The notes under the pieces are model-generated. The model was not told the origin of the DNA. It made no database searches and worked only from the letters and a program-made list of their open reading frames with translations. Below are positions 56,725 through 64,000 of a DNA stretch of 64,000 bases, in pieces (positions within the stretch are counted from its first letter, which is position 1; each line of letters starts with the position of its first letter). Both the position numbers and the translations under genes were made by a program. The stretch is from NCBI RefSeq assembly GCF_020035535.1, contig NZ_CP083350.1:2676501-2740500 (forward strand), written 5' to 3'. Source of the DNA: Ensifer adhaerens (GTDB taxonomy: Bacteria > Pseudomonadota > Alphaproteobacteria > Rhizobiales > Rhizobiaceae).

Positions 56725-58242
56725 TCAATGTGCCTTGCTGCCCATCAGGCGCGAACGGCACGCGTTCGAGATGCTGTCGAAAATAAAGACAACCAGCAAG
56801 ATCAGAAGCACCATGTAGGCGACATTTTCCCAATCGGAATTGGTGCGCATTGCTTCCCAGAGTTTGAGGCCGATGCCGCCTGCACCGACAGCGCCGATGA
56901 TCGTCGCCGAGCGGGTGTTTGATTCCCAGAAATAGAGGGCCTGGCTGGCAAAAACCGGCAACACTTGCGGCAGCACGCCGAAGCGCTGCACGGCCAGAGG
57001 CGCAGCACCCACCGACTTCACGCCCTCGCGCTGTTTGTCGTCGATGTTCTCCAGCGCCTCCGAATAAAGCTTTCCAAGCGTTCCCGTGTCGGTGAAGAAG
57101 ATCGCCGAGATACCCGCCAGCGGTCCCGGGCCGAAGGCGCGGGTGAAGAACAGCGCCCAGATGAACATGTCCACCGATCGCAGGAAGTCGAAGAAGCGCT
57201 TGACCAACTGATTGGTCATAAAGCTCGGCGTGATGTTGCGGGCGGCAAGGAAGCAGAGCGGGAAGGCGATCAGCGACGCAAAGAGCGTGCCGACGAAGGC
57301 CATGACGACGGTCTGCAGGAGCTTCGTCCAGACATCCAGATGCTGCCACTCGGCATTGTAGAGGATGTTGTTCCAGGCGAGTGAAAGATTGGAACGCGCC
57401 GGATCGATCCGCTCGCCGGACATGATGAGCGAAGCGACTTCGCCGTAGCTCTTGCCGAAGAGGGGCGAGCTGGTGTCGAAGAGGAAATTCGCCCAGCCGA
57501 AGAAGCGGTTGCGGATGGAAACCTCGTCACCTTCGACCTCGGCCCAGCCGGTGGCGCCAAAAGCAAGCACGATCTTCTCGCCGGGGCGCTTCTGCGTTGC
57601 CCAGGTGGGCAGCGTGCCCTGCGGTGTCACCCTGTCGGCGCCGTCTACGGCCATCACCAAGGTCTCGCCGCCATGGGTTGCCTTGACCAGGCTGTCGGCG
57701 ATCTCGACCCTGGTCGAGCGGTCATAGGTAACAACGACGCGCGTCAGCACCTCTTCCGTTCGGGTTTCGACCCGGTTCGGAGCTTCGACGGTGGTCGCGC
57801 CCCCCAGTGCAGAGCCTGGCGTCATGAAGCTGAAGGAAGAGCTTGCCTTCGGCGTTGCCGCCTGTGTTGCCGATGCCGGAATTTCAACGCGGCGCGTTAC
57901 CGTTTCCTTGTCGAGTTCGACCCAGTCCGGACTGGGGTTCGGTCCGAGCGGCGAATTTCGTTGATAATTGAGGCTCATCGTCCGGTCAGGGGCGATGTGG
58001 ATTTCCGGGCGTACCTCGTAGGAAACCCAGTCGGCGAGGTAGGTGCCGGCGATGCCCCAGTTGGCATTGCCCAGCACCTGTCCGATCGAGAAGAACCACC
58101 AGCTGAAGATGAGATATACGATGATACCGCCGGTAACCGCTGCCGTGCGTACGCGCTTGGAGGTAGAGGATTTCAGGAGTTCTGGATGGCGGTTCGCGAT
58201 CGCATCCATTTCCATCGGGTTCAATCGTGTGGTCGTGGTCAT
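56725..58242 (-). CDS. phnE2: Phosphonate ABC transporter permease PhnE, long form with inserted soluble domain
   Basis: A 505-aa permease, well above the usual 260-320 aa for PhnE. After TM1 (about 38-58, TGGIIVYLIFSWWFFSIGQV) comes an unusual stretch of about 230 residues, apparently periplasmic, then the permease core with PhnE-typical LVKRFFDFLRSVDMFIWALF, GTLGKLYSEALENI and the EAA-like loop. It starts at ATG 58242 (MTTTTRLN), 8 bp behind phnE1. It is paired with the normal-length permease and probably works as a heterodimer in phosphonate/phosphate uptake. Confidence 0.88.
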   Translation of the reverse strand: MTTTTRLNPMEMDAIANRHPELLKSSTSKRVRTAAVTGGIIVYLIFSWWFFSIGQVLGNANWGIAGTYLADWVSYEVRPEIHIAPDRTMSLNYQRNSPLGPNPSPDWVELDKETVTRRVEIPASATQAATPKASSSFSFMTPGSALGGATTVEAPNRVETRTEEVLTRVVVTYDRSTRVEIADSLVKATHGGETLVMAVDGADRVTPQGTLPTWATQKRPGEKIVLAFGATGWAEVEGDEVSIRNRFFGWANFLFDTSSPLFGKSYGEVASLIMSGERIDPARSNLSLAWNNILYNAEWQHLDVWTKLLQTVVMAFVGTLFASLIAFPLCFLAARNITPSFMTNQLVKRFFDFLRSVDMFIWALFFTRAFGPGPLAGISAIFFTDTGTLGKLYSEALENIDDKQREGVKSVGAAPLAVQRFGVLPQVLPVFASQALYFWESNTRSATIIGAVGAGGIGLKLWEAMRTNSDWENVAYMVLLILLVVFIFDSISNACRSRLMGSKAH

Positions 58243-58250
58243 GCGTGCAC

Positions 58251-59213
58251 CTACTGGGCCAGCTGGAAGGACTGTTCGCCAACAAGGCGACGGCGGAGCC
58301 AAGCGGAAAACTGGTCGACAGCGAAAATGGTCGCGAAAAGCAGAATGACGATCGCAAGCGTTTTCGCCTGGTGGCCCTGGCCGATCGAGAGGCGCAGCAA
58401 CTCGCCGATGCCACCGCCGCCGACGGCGCCGATGATGGTCGAGGCGCGCACATTAATCTCGAGGCGCAGGAGGAAATAGCTGGTGAAGTTCGGCAGTACC
58501 TGCGGCACCATGCCGAACCAGACGCGCTCGATCCAGTTGCCGCCGGCGGCGCGCAGGCCTTCGTCGGGTTTCATGTCGGCGTTTTCGACCACTTCGTAGA
58601 AGAGCTTGCCGAGCGCACCGATCGTATGGATCGAGACCGCAGCGATCGCGGGAATGGGCCCGAGCGAAAGGATCGCGAGGAAGAAGCCGGCAATTACGAC
58701 TTCCGGAAAGGCGCGCAGGATCTCCATGATGCGGCGAACAATGCCACGGATCCAGGGGTTGGGCATCAGGTTGCGCGCGGCGAGGAAGCAAAGCACGAAG
58801 CCGAGTGCGGTGCCGATGACAGTGGAGAAGATCGCGATGTTCACGGTCTCCAGCATCTTGTGCACATATTCGGGAATGTAGAAGCTCTCGGTCAGGTAGA
58901 GCCGGCCTTCGGGATAGTTGTACTTGAAGCTGCCGTCGTCATAGGGCGAGGGCAGGTCGAACATGGCGCGGAAGATTTCCAGCCCGTCACGCGGCGCGAG
59001 GTCGCCGACGAAGTCTAAGAAATGCGGCAGGCGATCGAAGAACTTGCCGGCGTTGGAATCGTTGGCGAACCAAAGCGAGCCCGAAAGAGCCAGGAAGAGA
59101 ACGCCGAAGCCGAGCCAGGAATAGAGCCTACGGCGGGAACTGAGTTCCTGCCAGTGGCGCTCAATGACGGCGCCGTTGTCGCTCAGATGCCGCGGGAGCA
59201 GGGAAGTTGCCAT
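58251..59213 (-). CDS. phnE1: Phosphonate ABC transporter permease PhnE
   Basis: A 320-aa permease of the phosphonate importer. Membrane segments include LYSWLGFGVLFLALSGSLWF (about 31-50) and the core VNIAIFSTVIGTALGFVLCF, with LRAFPEVVIAGFFLAI and the loop NADMKPDEGLRAAGGNWIER contacting PhnC. Preceded by a 180-bp gap with a hairpin behind phnD. Usual order phnC-D-E1-E2 is kept. Confidence 0.93.
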   Translation of the reverse strand: MATSLLPRHLSDNGAVIERHWQELSSRRRLYSWLGFGVLFLALSGSLWFANDSNAGKFFDRLPHFLDFVGDLAPRDGLEIFRAMFDLPSPYDDGSFKYNYPEGRLYLTESFYIPEYVHKMLETVNIAIFSTVIGTALGFVLCFLAARNLMPNPWIRGIVRRIMEILRAFPEVVIAGFFLAILSLGPIPAIAAVSIHTIGALGKLFYEVVENADMKPDEGLRAAGGNWIERVWFGMVPQVLPNFTSYFLLRLEINVRASTIIGAVGGGGIGELLRLSIGQGHQAKTLAIVILLFATIFAVDQFSAWLRRRLVGEQSFQLAQ

Positions 59214-59346
59214 GATCGTTCCGGCTCGCGCCGGCCTCTATGGCATTTCCAGGAAAGCGCCATGCGGCCTTCCATCAGGAAATGCGTGAAAACTAAGCGA
59301 TAGACATCCGCTGAGGATGGGCGCGGAACACCCCTTCAAACAAGGA

Positions 59347-59374
59347 AACGCTGGCCGTTTGGGCGGCCAGCGTT
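59347..59374 (-). terminator. Hairpin between phnD and phnE1
   Basis: AACGCTGGCCG (59347-59357) and CGGCCAGCGTT (59364-59374) are perfect 11-bp arms around a 6-nt loop, 19 bp after phnD. On the minus strand TCCTTGTTTG follows, so it may partly terminate or protect the phnD mRNA. Confidence 0.65.
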
Positions 59375-59392
59375 CCCAAGGTATGCGGTCTA

Positions 59393-60298
59393 TCAGCCGC
59401 CGATCGTTGCCTTGCGGGCGTCGATGATCGGCTTGTAGAAGTCGGCGTTGACTTCGGTGAAGCCGGTGAAATCGCCACCCTGGATGGCCGAGAAGCACGC
59501 GGCGTCGGTCTTCGGCAGGTCGAGCATGAACTGCTTGAACTTCGCCTTCATGTCGTCGTTCATCGAGGTGCGCACGACGACCGGGCCATTCGGGATCAGC
59601 GGCGACTTCCAGAGTTCGACGAGGTCGTTCATGTCGAGGATGCCCTTGTCGACCATCTTCTTCAGGTTGCCCGAGGTGTAGCCGTCCTTGAATTCGCCGA
59701 CGCCCGAGCCGAAGGTCGTGCCGGCATCGAAGGTGCCCTTGACGACTTCGAGAACCAGGTTTTCGTGACCGCCGCCGAAGCCGGTCTCACCGAAGAATTC
59801 CTTGACCGGCGCGCCGATTGCTTCCGGCAGGGTAACGAGCGGGACGAGGTAGCCAGAGGTCGAGTCCGGATCGGCGAAGCCGAGCTTCTTGCCCTTCAGG
59901 TCTTCGAGCTTGGTGATGCCGGAATCCTTGCGGGCAACCATGATCGAGTGGTAGCCGGTCGAGCCGTCGGTCTGAACGGTCGTCAGGATCGGCTCGACGG
60001 CGTCAGCCTTGGCCAGATAGATCTTGGCGTAGCCGGAAGCGCCGAGTTCGGCGTAGTCGAGCGTGCCGCCGAGCAGGCCCTGGATAACGCCGTCATAGTC
60101 GGCAGCCGGGAACAGCGAGACCTTTTCGACGCCGATCGCAGCCGGCAGCTTGTCGACGAGGCACTGGAAGTTGCGCAGGCGGTCGGCTTCGTTTTCGCCG
60201 CCGAGGATGCCGATGCGGAAATCCTTGAGGTCTTCAGCCTGTGCGTGGCCGACGAGGGCGAGGAGCGCGACGGCGCTCAGAAGAGCTTTTTTCAGCAT
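59393..60298 (-). CDS. phnD: Phosphonate/phosphate ABC transporter binding protein
   Basis: A 301-aa periplasmic receptor with a signal peptide ending at VGHAQA-EDLK (about 21). PhnD-type features are FRIGILGGENEADRLRNFQC, PAADYDGVIQGLLGGTLDYA, and SGYAKIYLAKADAVEPI. It binds phosphonates or phosphate esters for the two PhnE permeases. The 85-bp gap from phnC contains GGGAGAACC before its start. Confidence 0.94.
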   Translation of the reverse strand: MLKKALLSAVALLALVGHAQAEDLKDFRIGILGGENEADRLRNFQCLVDKLPAAIGVEKVSLFPAADYDGVIQGLLGGTLDYAELGASGYAKIYLAKADAVEPILTTVQTDGSTGYHSIMVARKDSGITKLEDLKGKKLGFADPDSTSGYLVPLVTLPEAIGAPVKEFFGETGFGGGHENLVLEVVKGTFDAGTTFGSGVGEFKDGYTSGNLKKMVDKGILDMNDLVELWKSPLIPNGPVVVRTSMNDDMKAKFKQFMLDLPKTDAACFSAIQGGDFTGFTEVNADFYKPIIDARKATIGG

Positions 60299-60383
60299 AA
60301 GGTTCTCCCGTGTGTCCGGCTCAGCCGGATCTATTGGGTTTCAAAGAGGTGCCCTTGACGCGGGCTTTCGATCCTGGCGGGCG

Positions 60384-61226
60384 TCAGATGCCGGCCAGTG
60401 CCAGCGGCTTGAGGCCGGCCGATGCCGTTTCTTCCTGCGGTTCAGCCGTCGGAATGTTGATGCTGGTGGAGGTCATCGATTCCTCGATGCCCGTATCGGC
60501 GCCGTAGATCTCGGCAACGGCTGCCGCCGTCAGATCCTTGGGCTGACCGTCGAAGACGACGCGGCCGTGCGCCATGCCGATGATGCGTTCGCAATAATTG
60601 CGCGCGGTATCGAGCGTATGAAGGTTGGTGATGACTGTGATGCCGTCGCGCTCGTTGATGTCACGCAGCGCATCCATGACGATCTTGGCGTTCAGCGGGT
60701 CAAGCGAGGCGATCGGCTCGTCGGCGAGCAGAACCTTCGGCTGCTGCATCAGGGCGCGGGCGATCGCGACGCGCTGTTGCTGGCCGCCGGAAAGCGTGCC
60801 GGCCGGCTGCAGGGCCGTCTGCTCGATCCCGAGGCGTTCCAGCGCGCCGATCGCCATGATGCGTTCTTCGCGGGTGAACATGTTGAGGATGCTCAAGACC
60901 GTCGAACGGTGGTTGAGGCGGCCGAGCAGCACATTGGTGAGCACGTCGAGGCGCGGCACCAGGTTGAACTGCTGGAAGATCATGGCGCAGTCGCGCTGCC
61001 AGTTGCGAAGCGCTGCGCCGCGAAGCGACGAGACCTCGGTGCCGTCATAGACGATCGAGCCCGAAGACAGGTCGACGAGGCGATTGATCATGCGCAGCAG
61101 CGTCGACTTGCCGGCGCCCGAGCGGCCGATTACGCCGACCATCTGGCCTTGGGGAATGTCGAAGGTAACCGAACTCACGGCTGTCTTCTTGCCGAACTGG
61201 CGGGTTACACTCTTCAACTGAAACAT
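60384..61226 (-). CDS. phnC: Phosphonate ABC transporter ATP-binding protein
   Basis: A 280-aa ABC ATPase with Walker [17 protein letters not shown]-loop [14 protein letters not shown], signature [15 protein letters not shown], Walker [17 protein letters not shown] and the H-loop (TNLHTLD). The C-terminal tail of about 30 residues is Ala/Thr-rich and extends past normal PhnC. It starts the operon, 75 bp behind a likely Pho box, so the set is probably induced by phosphate starvation through PhoB. Confidence 0.95.
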   Translation of the reverse strand: MFQLKSVTRQFGKKTAVSSVTFDIPQGQMVGVIGRSGAGKSTLLRMINRLVDLSSGSIVYDGTEVSSLRGAALRNWQRDCAMIFQQFNLVPRLDVLTNVLLGRLNHRSTVLSILNMFTREERIMAIGALERLGIEQTALQPAGTLSGGQQQRVAIARALMQQPKVLLADEPIASLDPLNAKIVMDALRDINERDGITVITNLHTLDTARNYCERIIGMAHGRVVFDGQPKDLTAAAVAEIYGADTGIEESMTSTSINIPTAEPQEETASAGLKPLALAGI

Positions 61227-61300
61227 TTCTAGCAGGTCCTCTTTCGGGGAGACCGGTCATCGGTATGACACCTGCCATAGCGGCGCTTCATGAAAGCGAA

Positions 61301-61329
61301 ATGTCAGTTTGTTGTAAGTTCTGTTACAG
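61301..61329 (-). promoter_or_regulatory. Pho box-like direct repeats upstream of phnC
   Basis: Read on the minus strand, CTGTAAC, CTTACAA and CTGACAT follow each other with 4-nt gaps, i.e. every 11 bp, in the spacing of PhoB sites (consensus CTGTCAT). Matches are 5, 4 and 6 of 7. The last one is 75 bp from the phnC start. Confidence 0.65.
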
Positions 61330-61435
61330 TTCACGCCCACGCGGGCTGGGTTAATCAAATGTGAACGTCGCAGCCCGGGCGCAGGCGCGATTGGTCACCT
61401 TCCGCGTGATTGCGTGCTGATCCGAATGGGATCGG

Positions 61436-61470
61436 GGCGGTAGCCAGGGCGCTCCCGGGGCGCTACCGCC
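61436..61470 (-). terminator. Hairpin behind the YCII gene
   Basis: GGCGGTAGC (61436-61444) and GCTACCGCC (61462-61470) are perfect 9-bp arms, 10 bp after the stop of the minus-strand YCII gene. No U-tract follows. Confidence 0.5.
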
Positions 61471-61479
61471 GCGTGATTC

Positions 61480-61863
61480 CTAGCCCTCGGTGCCAGGCTC
61501 CAAGGTTGCCCCCGGAACATAGAGGGCGATCGGCCGGATCTCGTAGATCGCGGTAGGATTGCTGCGCCGCAGCTCGCGTGCAGCCGCTATGGCTGCGTCG
61601 ATCGTCGGAAAGTCCACGACGTAGAGGCCCAGCAGTTGCTCTTTGGTCTCGGCGAAAGGTCCGTCGGTGACGATGCCTTCGCCCTGGCCCCTGAGCGTCA
61701 CCGCACCTTCGGCAGGCCCGAGCCGCGCGGCCGGTCCGAAGGCTTTCTGCTGAACGAAGCGCTCATGAACCTCGAGAAGGTCGGACATCAGGGCCGCGTC
61801 CTCTTCCGCGCTCCAGGATTCGACCACGCCTGCCGTGTGATAAGCCAAGATTGCATAATACAT
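61480..61863 (-). CDS. YCII/DGPF-domain protein
   Basis: A 127-aa ferredoxin-like-fold protein of the YCII-related family, with the DGPFAETKEQLLGLYVVD motif (about 68-85) that names the DGPF group, and YYAILAYHT at the start. Such proteins often accompany ECF sigma factors or act on unknown small molecules. None is next to it here. GGGAGGACGG stands before the ATG. Function unknown. Confidence 0.85.
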   Translation of the reverse strand: MYYAILAYHTAGVVESWSAEEDAALMSDLLEVHERFVQQKAFGPAARLGPAEGAVTLRGQGEGIVTDGPFAETKEQLLGLYVVDFPTIDAAIAAARELRRSNPTAIYEIRPIALYVPGATLEPGTEG

Positions 61864-61952
61864 GAACCGTCCTCCCGGACGTATTCCTGTCAGGTTTCGC
61901 TGGCGGCTTCAATCGGCGCGCGAGGTTCGTGGCCACAACTCTCGCTTGGAAA

Positions 61953-63113
61953 TCAGCCCCAGGACGCGGCGGCCCAACGACAGGCCTGGGCGGCGATGCG
62001 CGAACTGCGCTTGAGCTGACCCTGCGCCGCGGCTTGGCGCGCTCTCCAGACAAGGCCGCGGGCGAGCGAACGGGCGAGTTCGCGCCCCGGCGGAAAACTG
62101 CCGCTGAGCGAGCGCAGTCCTTCGTCGATCAGGGCATTCCCGAAGACCTCGTCGCAGTCGTATTTCGATCCAGTCGCGCGCCGGAGGATGCGCTTTTCAT
62201 AGGGCGTCAGCGGACTCCGGCTTTGCTCAAGAGCGCGACCGAAGTCGGAGATGGCGATGTCCCAGCGCTTCTTGCGGGCCATGATCGCACCCCGCTGCAG
62301 GAGCGCGCTGCGCTCTTCATCGCCACTCTCGATGCGCCGCGACGGCAGATAGTCGGTGAGCGGCAAGGTCTGGTGCAAACGATCGAAGATCAGCGCATCA
62401 TTGCTGATCCAGTTTTGATCGCGTCGCTGCGCCTGGAAACGGCTCGCCGCCGGTCCCCGGTCGCCGTCGTGCAGGCGCTGGTGAAAGATGACATTGGCGG
62501 TCGAAGCCGCCTTGCCGAGGAGAGAAAGCCTGATCAGCATGTCGTAGTCCACGGATCGCGGCAGTGCTTCATCGAATGCCCCGGCAGCGTCATAGAGGCT
62601 GCGGCGGACGAGCATGCCAGGCTGGTGGACGAAGAAATCCTCAAGCGTGGCGATCAGGAATTCGTTCGTCGGACAGTCGTTCCAGTAGCCCGTGTCCAGG
62701 AACTTGGCAGCGCCATCTTTTTCGTGCTGGAAACGCACATAGCGCCCGTAGGCGATGCCGGCCGATGGATCGGCCTCGAAGACCTGCATGAGATCGCCGA
62801 GCGCCGTGGGGCAAACAACGTCGTCGTCATCGACGATCCAGACGAACTGCCCCCTGCATTTCTGCAGCCCGGCGTTCAATGCACGCGCCTTGCCGGCATT
62901 GGCCTGCTCTATGACCTCGATCCGGTTTCCGTACCGGGCAAGCACGTCAGCCGTTTCGTCGGTCGAGCCATCGACGACGACGATAATCTCGTCATCGCGT
63001 CCAATCTGCGGCAACAATGCATCGAGCGAAGCTGGTAGATATTGGGCCCGATTGTAGGTGGGAACAATGATGGAGATGCTGGCGCCGTTGCGAGATACGT
63101 CCGATAGCTTCAT
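61953..63113 (-). CDS. Family 2 glycosyltransferase
   Basis: A 386-aa enzyme with a GT-A domain: ISIIVPTYNRAQYLPASLDA (about 13-32), IIVVVDGSTDET (nucleotide binding) and the DxD-type IVDDDDVVCP (about 115-124), then a C-terminal helical tail of about 120 residues (LARSLARGLVWRARQAAAQ). It probably adds a sugar to a surface polysaccharide, as a flippase gene starts divergently 313 bp away. No membrane anchor seen. Confidence 0.88.
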   Translation of the reverse strand: MKLSDVSRNGASISIIVPTYNRAQYLPASLDALLPQIGRDDEIIVVVDGSTDETADVLARYGNRIEVIEQANAGKARALNAGLQKCRGQFVWIVDDDDVVCPTALGDLMQVFEADPSAGIAYGRYVRFQHEKDGAAKFLDTGYWNDCPTNEFLIATLEDFFVHQPGMLVRRSLYDAAGAFDEALPRSVDYDMLIRLSLLGKAASTANVIFHQRLHDGDRGPAASRFQAQRRDQNWISNDALIFDRLHQTLPLTDYLPSRRIESGDEERSALLQRGAIMARKKRWDIAISDFGRALEQSRSPLTPYEKRILRRATGSKYDCDEVFGNALIDEGLRSLSGSFPPGRELARSLARGLVWRARQAAAQGQLKRSSRIAAQACRWAAASWG

Positions 63114-63426
63114 GCCTTGTGCTCCTCCTCAATGGCAGCTTCCCCTCTTGGCGCCTTCCCAGTTCCCCAAGGTTCTTTCGGGGCGATCGATGCACCTTCA
63201 ACGTGTGAAGCGTTGATAAAATGGCGGGCCGCCCTCAATTTCGACAACAAGCCAAAATCTATCGTGAGATAGAATGCAGGCTCGTTTCGATCGCTGAAAG
63301 TCTTTGTCCTTAAATCGACCGCGTTTTGAGGACAAAGACCTGCGGCAACGCAGCTATATCGACCGCAACGCGTCTCATGACGTGCGGTGTTGTGGTTCGT
63401 GAGCTGAATGACGGAAGGCATTTCTA
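63114..63426. promoter_or_regulatory. Divergent gap of the polysaccharide genes
   Basis: This 313-bp stretch contains TCTATC/GATAGA (63258-63273, perfect 6-bp arms) and a long inverted repeat at 63300-63339. Promoters for both the glycosyltransferase (minus) and flippase (plus) genes should lie here; GGAAGG before 63427 is the flippase ribosome site. Nothing else recognised. Confidence 0.45.
63300..63339. repeat. Dispersed inverted repeat (CCTTAAATC type), copy 2
   Basis: Arms of 17 bp (63300-63316 and 63323-63339) match at 15 positions around GACCGC. The arm contains TGTCCTTAAATCGACCG, shared with copy 1 at 46400. The stem is long enough to act as a terminator, a promoter-proximal regulator or a mobile repeat. 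Confidence 0.6.
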
Positions 63427-64000
63427 TTGAGCCGAGCAGTAAAACTGACCGGGCAAGCCATCTGGGCTTCATTGGGCCAATTGGCGCAGGCGTTGCTTGC
63501 AACCATCAGCACCATCATCCTGGCGAGAATCCTCGGCGCCGAAACCTATGGTGTCTTTGCTCTGGGGCTGCTGATCGTCGGCTTCGCCGAGATCTTCGTC
63601 GGGGGACACGCGGCCGACATCGTCGTGCAGAAACCGGACGCCACGACCGGACATCGCAATGCGGCCTTCGCGGCTCTGGTTGTCATCTCCGTTCTCTCGG
63701 CAGTCGTCATCGGTGTCAGCAGTGGGGTGGCCTCAGCCTTCTTCGAGGCGCCGCAGCTCAAGGCGCCGCTGCTTGCGATGCTCGTCCTGCCAATCCTCAC
63801 GGGGCTGGCAAGCGTCCCCAACCAGATCCTCGTGCGGCGCCTGCAGTTCAACGAGCTTGCCCGCATCGGGGCGGTATCGGGTGTGCTGGCGGTCGCGGTC
63901 GGCGTTGTGCTGGCGATTTCGGGCGCCGGTATCTGGAGCCTCGTCATCATGGAGATCGTGCGGCGCTCGGTGAACCTGATCATGCTGATTCCCGCAGCGC
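63427..64000 (+). CDS. Wzx-like polysaccharide flippase, 3' end cut by window
   Basis: The N-terminal 191 residues of a MATE-like oligosaccharide exporter, open to the window edge. It starts with TTG 63427, 8 bp behind GGAAGG. Six or so hydrophobic segments are seen: GQAIWASLGQLAQALLATIS, ILGAETYGVFALGLLIVGFA, AFAALVVISVLSAVVIGVSS, LLAMLVLPILTGLASVP and AVSGVLAVAVGVVLAISGAG. The GAETYGVFAL and VPNQILVRRLQF patterns are typical of Wzx/MviN-like lipid-linked repeat-unit flippases. It marks the start of a surface polysaccharide cluster. Confidence 0.86.
   Translation, partial: MSRAVKLTGQAIWASLGQLAQALLATISTIILARILGAETYGVFALGLLIVGFAEIFVGGHAADIVVQKPDATTGHRNAAFAALVVISVLSAVVIGVSSGVASAFFEAPQLKAPLLAMLVLPILTGLASVPNQILVRRLQFNELARIGAVSGVLAVAVGVVLAISGAGIWSLVIMEIVRRSVNLIMLIPAA

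Overview
The window is GC-rich DNA in which closely spaced genes fill almost every base, mostly in short operons with 4-bp ATGA overlaps. Protein resemblances (pairs of phn permeases, DUF1045 with phnM and phnN, yeh/osmF-type betaine uptake, a RpiR-controlled sugar ABC island, hut genes) suggest a member of the Rhizobiaceae, most likely Sinorhizobium/Ensifer. The high density of ABC uptake systems and catabolic genes, with no rRNA, tRNA or core housekeeping genes seen, suits a chromid or megaplasmid, and the hut-phn-exopolysaccharide order recalls S. meliloti pSymB. Both species and replicon are inferences made from memory, without a database search.

Layout. 1-2.8 kb: end of a peptide ABC ATPase and an Xaa-Pro aminopeptidase. 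3-9 kb: deoxyribose/pentose block deoR, deoC, a double-domain ALDH16-type aldehyde dehydrogenase, a fucU-type mutarotase and a PfkB ribokinase. 9.1-15.6 kb: a divergent peptide transport locus, with GAF protein, two ATPases and two permeases on the minus strand, and an XRE-cupin regulator and binding protein on the plus strand. 15.8-18.8 kb: OsmC, MFS with MarR regulator, and an AhpD-like protein. 18.8-26.6 kb: Lrp regulator, ornithine cyclodeaminase, two guanidino-modifying hydrolases, a polar amino-acid ABC transporter and an M20 amidohydrolase. Together these could form a citrulline or methylarginine to proline route. 26.6-32.7 kb: flavin disulfide reductase, DUF4126 membrane protein, and an osmF/yeh-type betaine transporter. 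33-47.7 kb: a sugar catabolic island with oxidoreductase, sugar ABC transporter, two M81 peptidases, NTF2-like protein, RidA, RpiR regulator, SDR, GH20 hexosaminidase and MFS exporter. 48.6-53.9 kb: hutI-H-G-U. 54.2-61.2 kb: phnC-D-E1-E2-DUF1045-M-N under a likely Pho box. 61.5-64 kb: a YCII protein, a family 2 glycosyltransferase and the start of a Wzx-like flippase.

The most interesting points are: the linear arginine-derivative pathway; the island pairing two divergent M81 metallopeptidases with a GH20 hexosaminidase and a sugar ABC transporter, whose two control regions share a TGAAA/TTTCA motif; the 2H-phosphoesterase DUF1045 protein as a possible PhnP substitute; a PhnE permease with a large extra soluble domain; the ALDH16 enzyme in a deo operon; and a strong hairpin just behind each of the five binding-protein genes that has one within 55 bp of its stop. 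No CRISPR array, tRNA, rRNA, insertion sequence or prophage was recognised.
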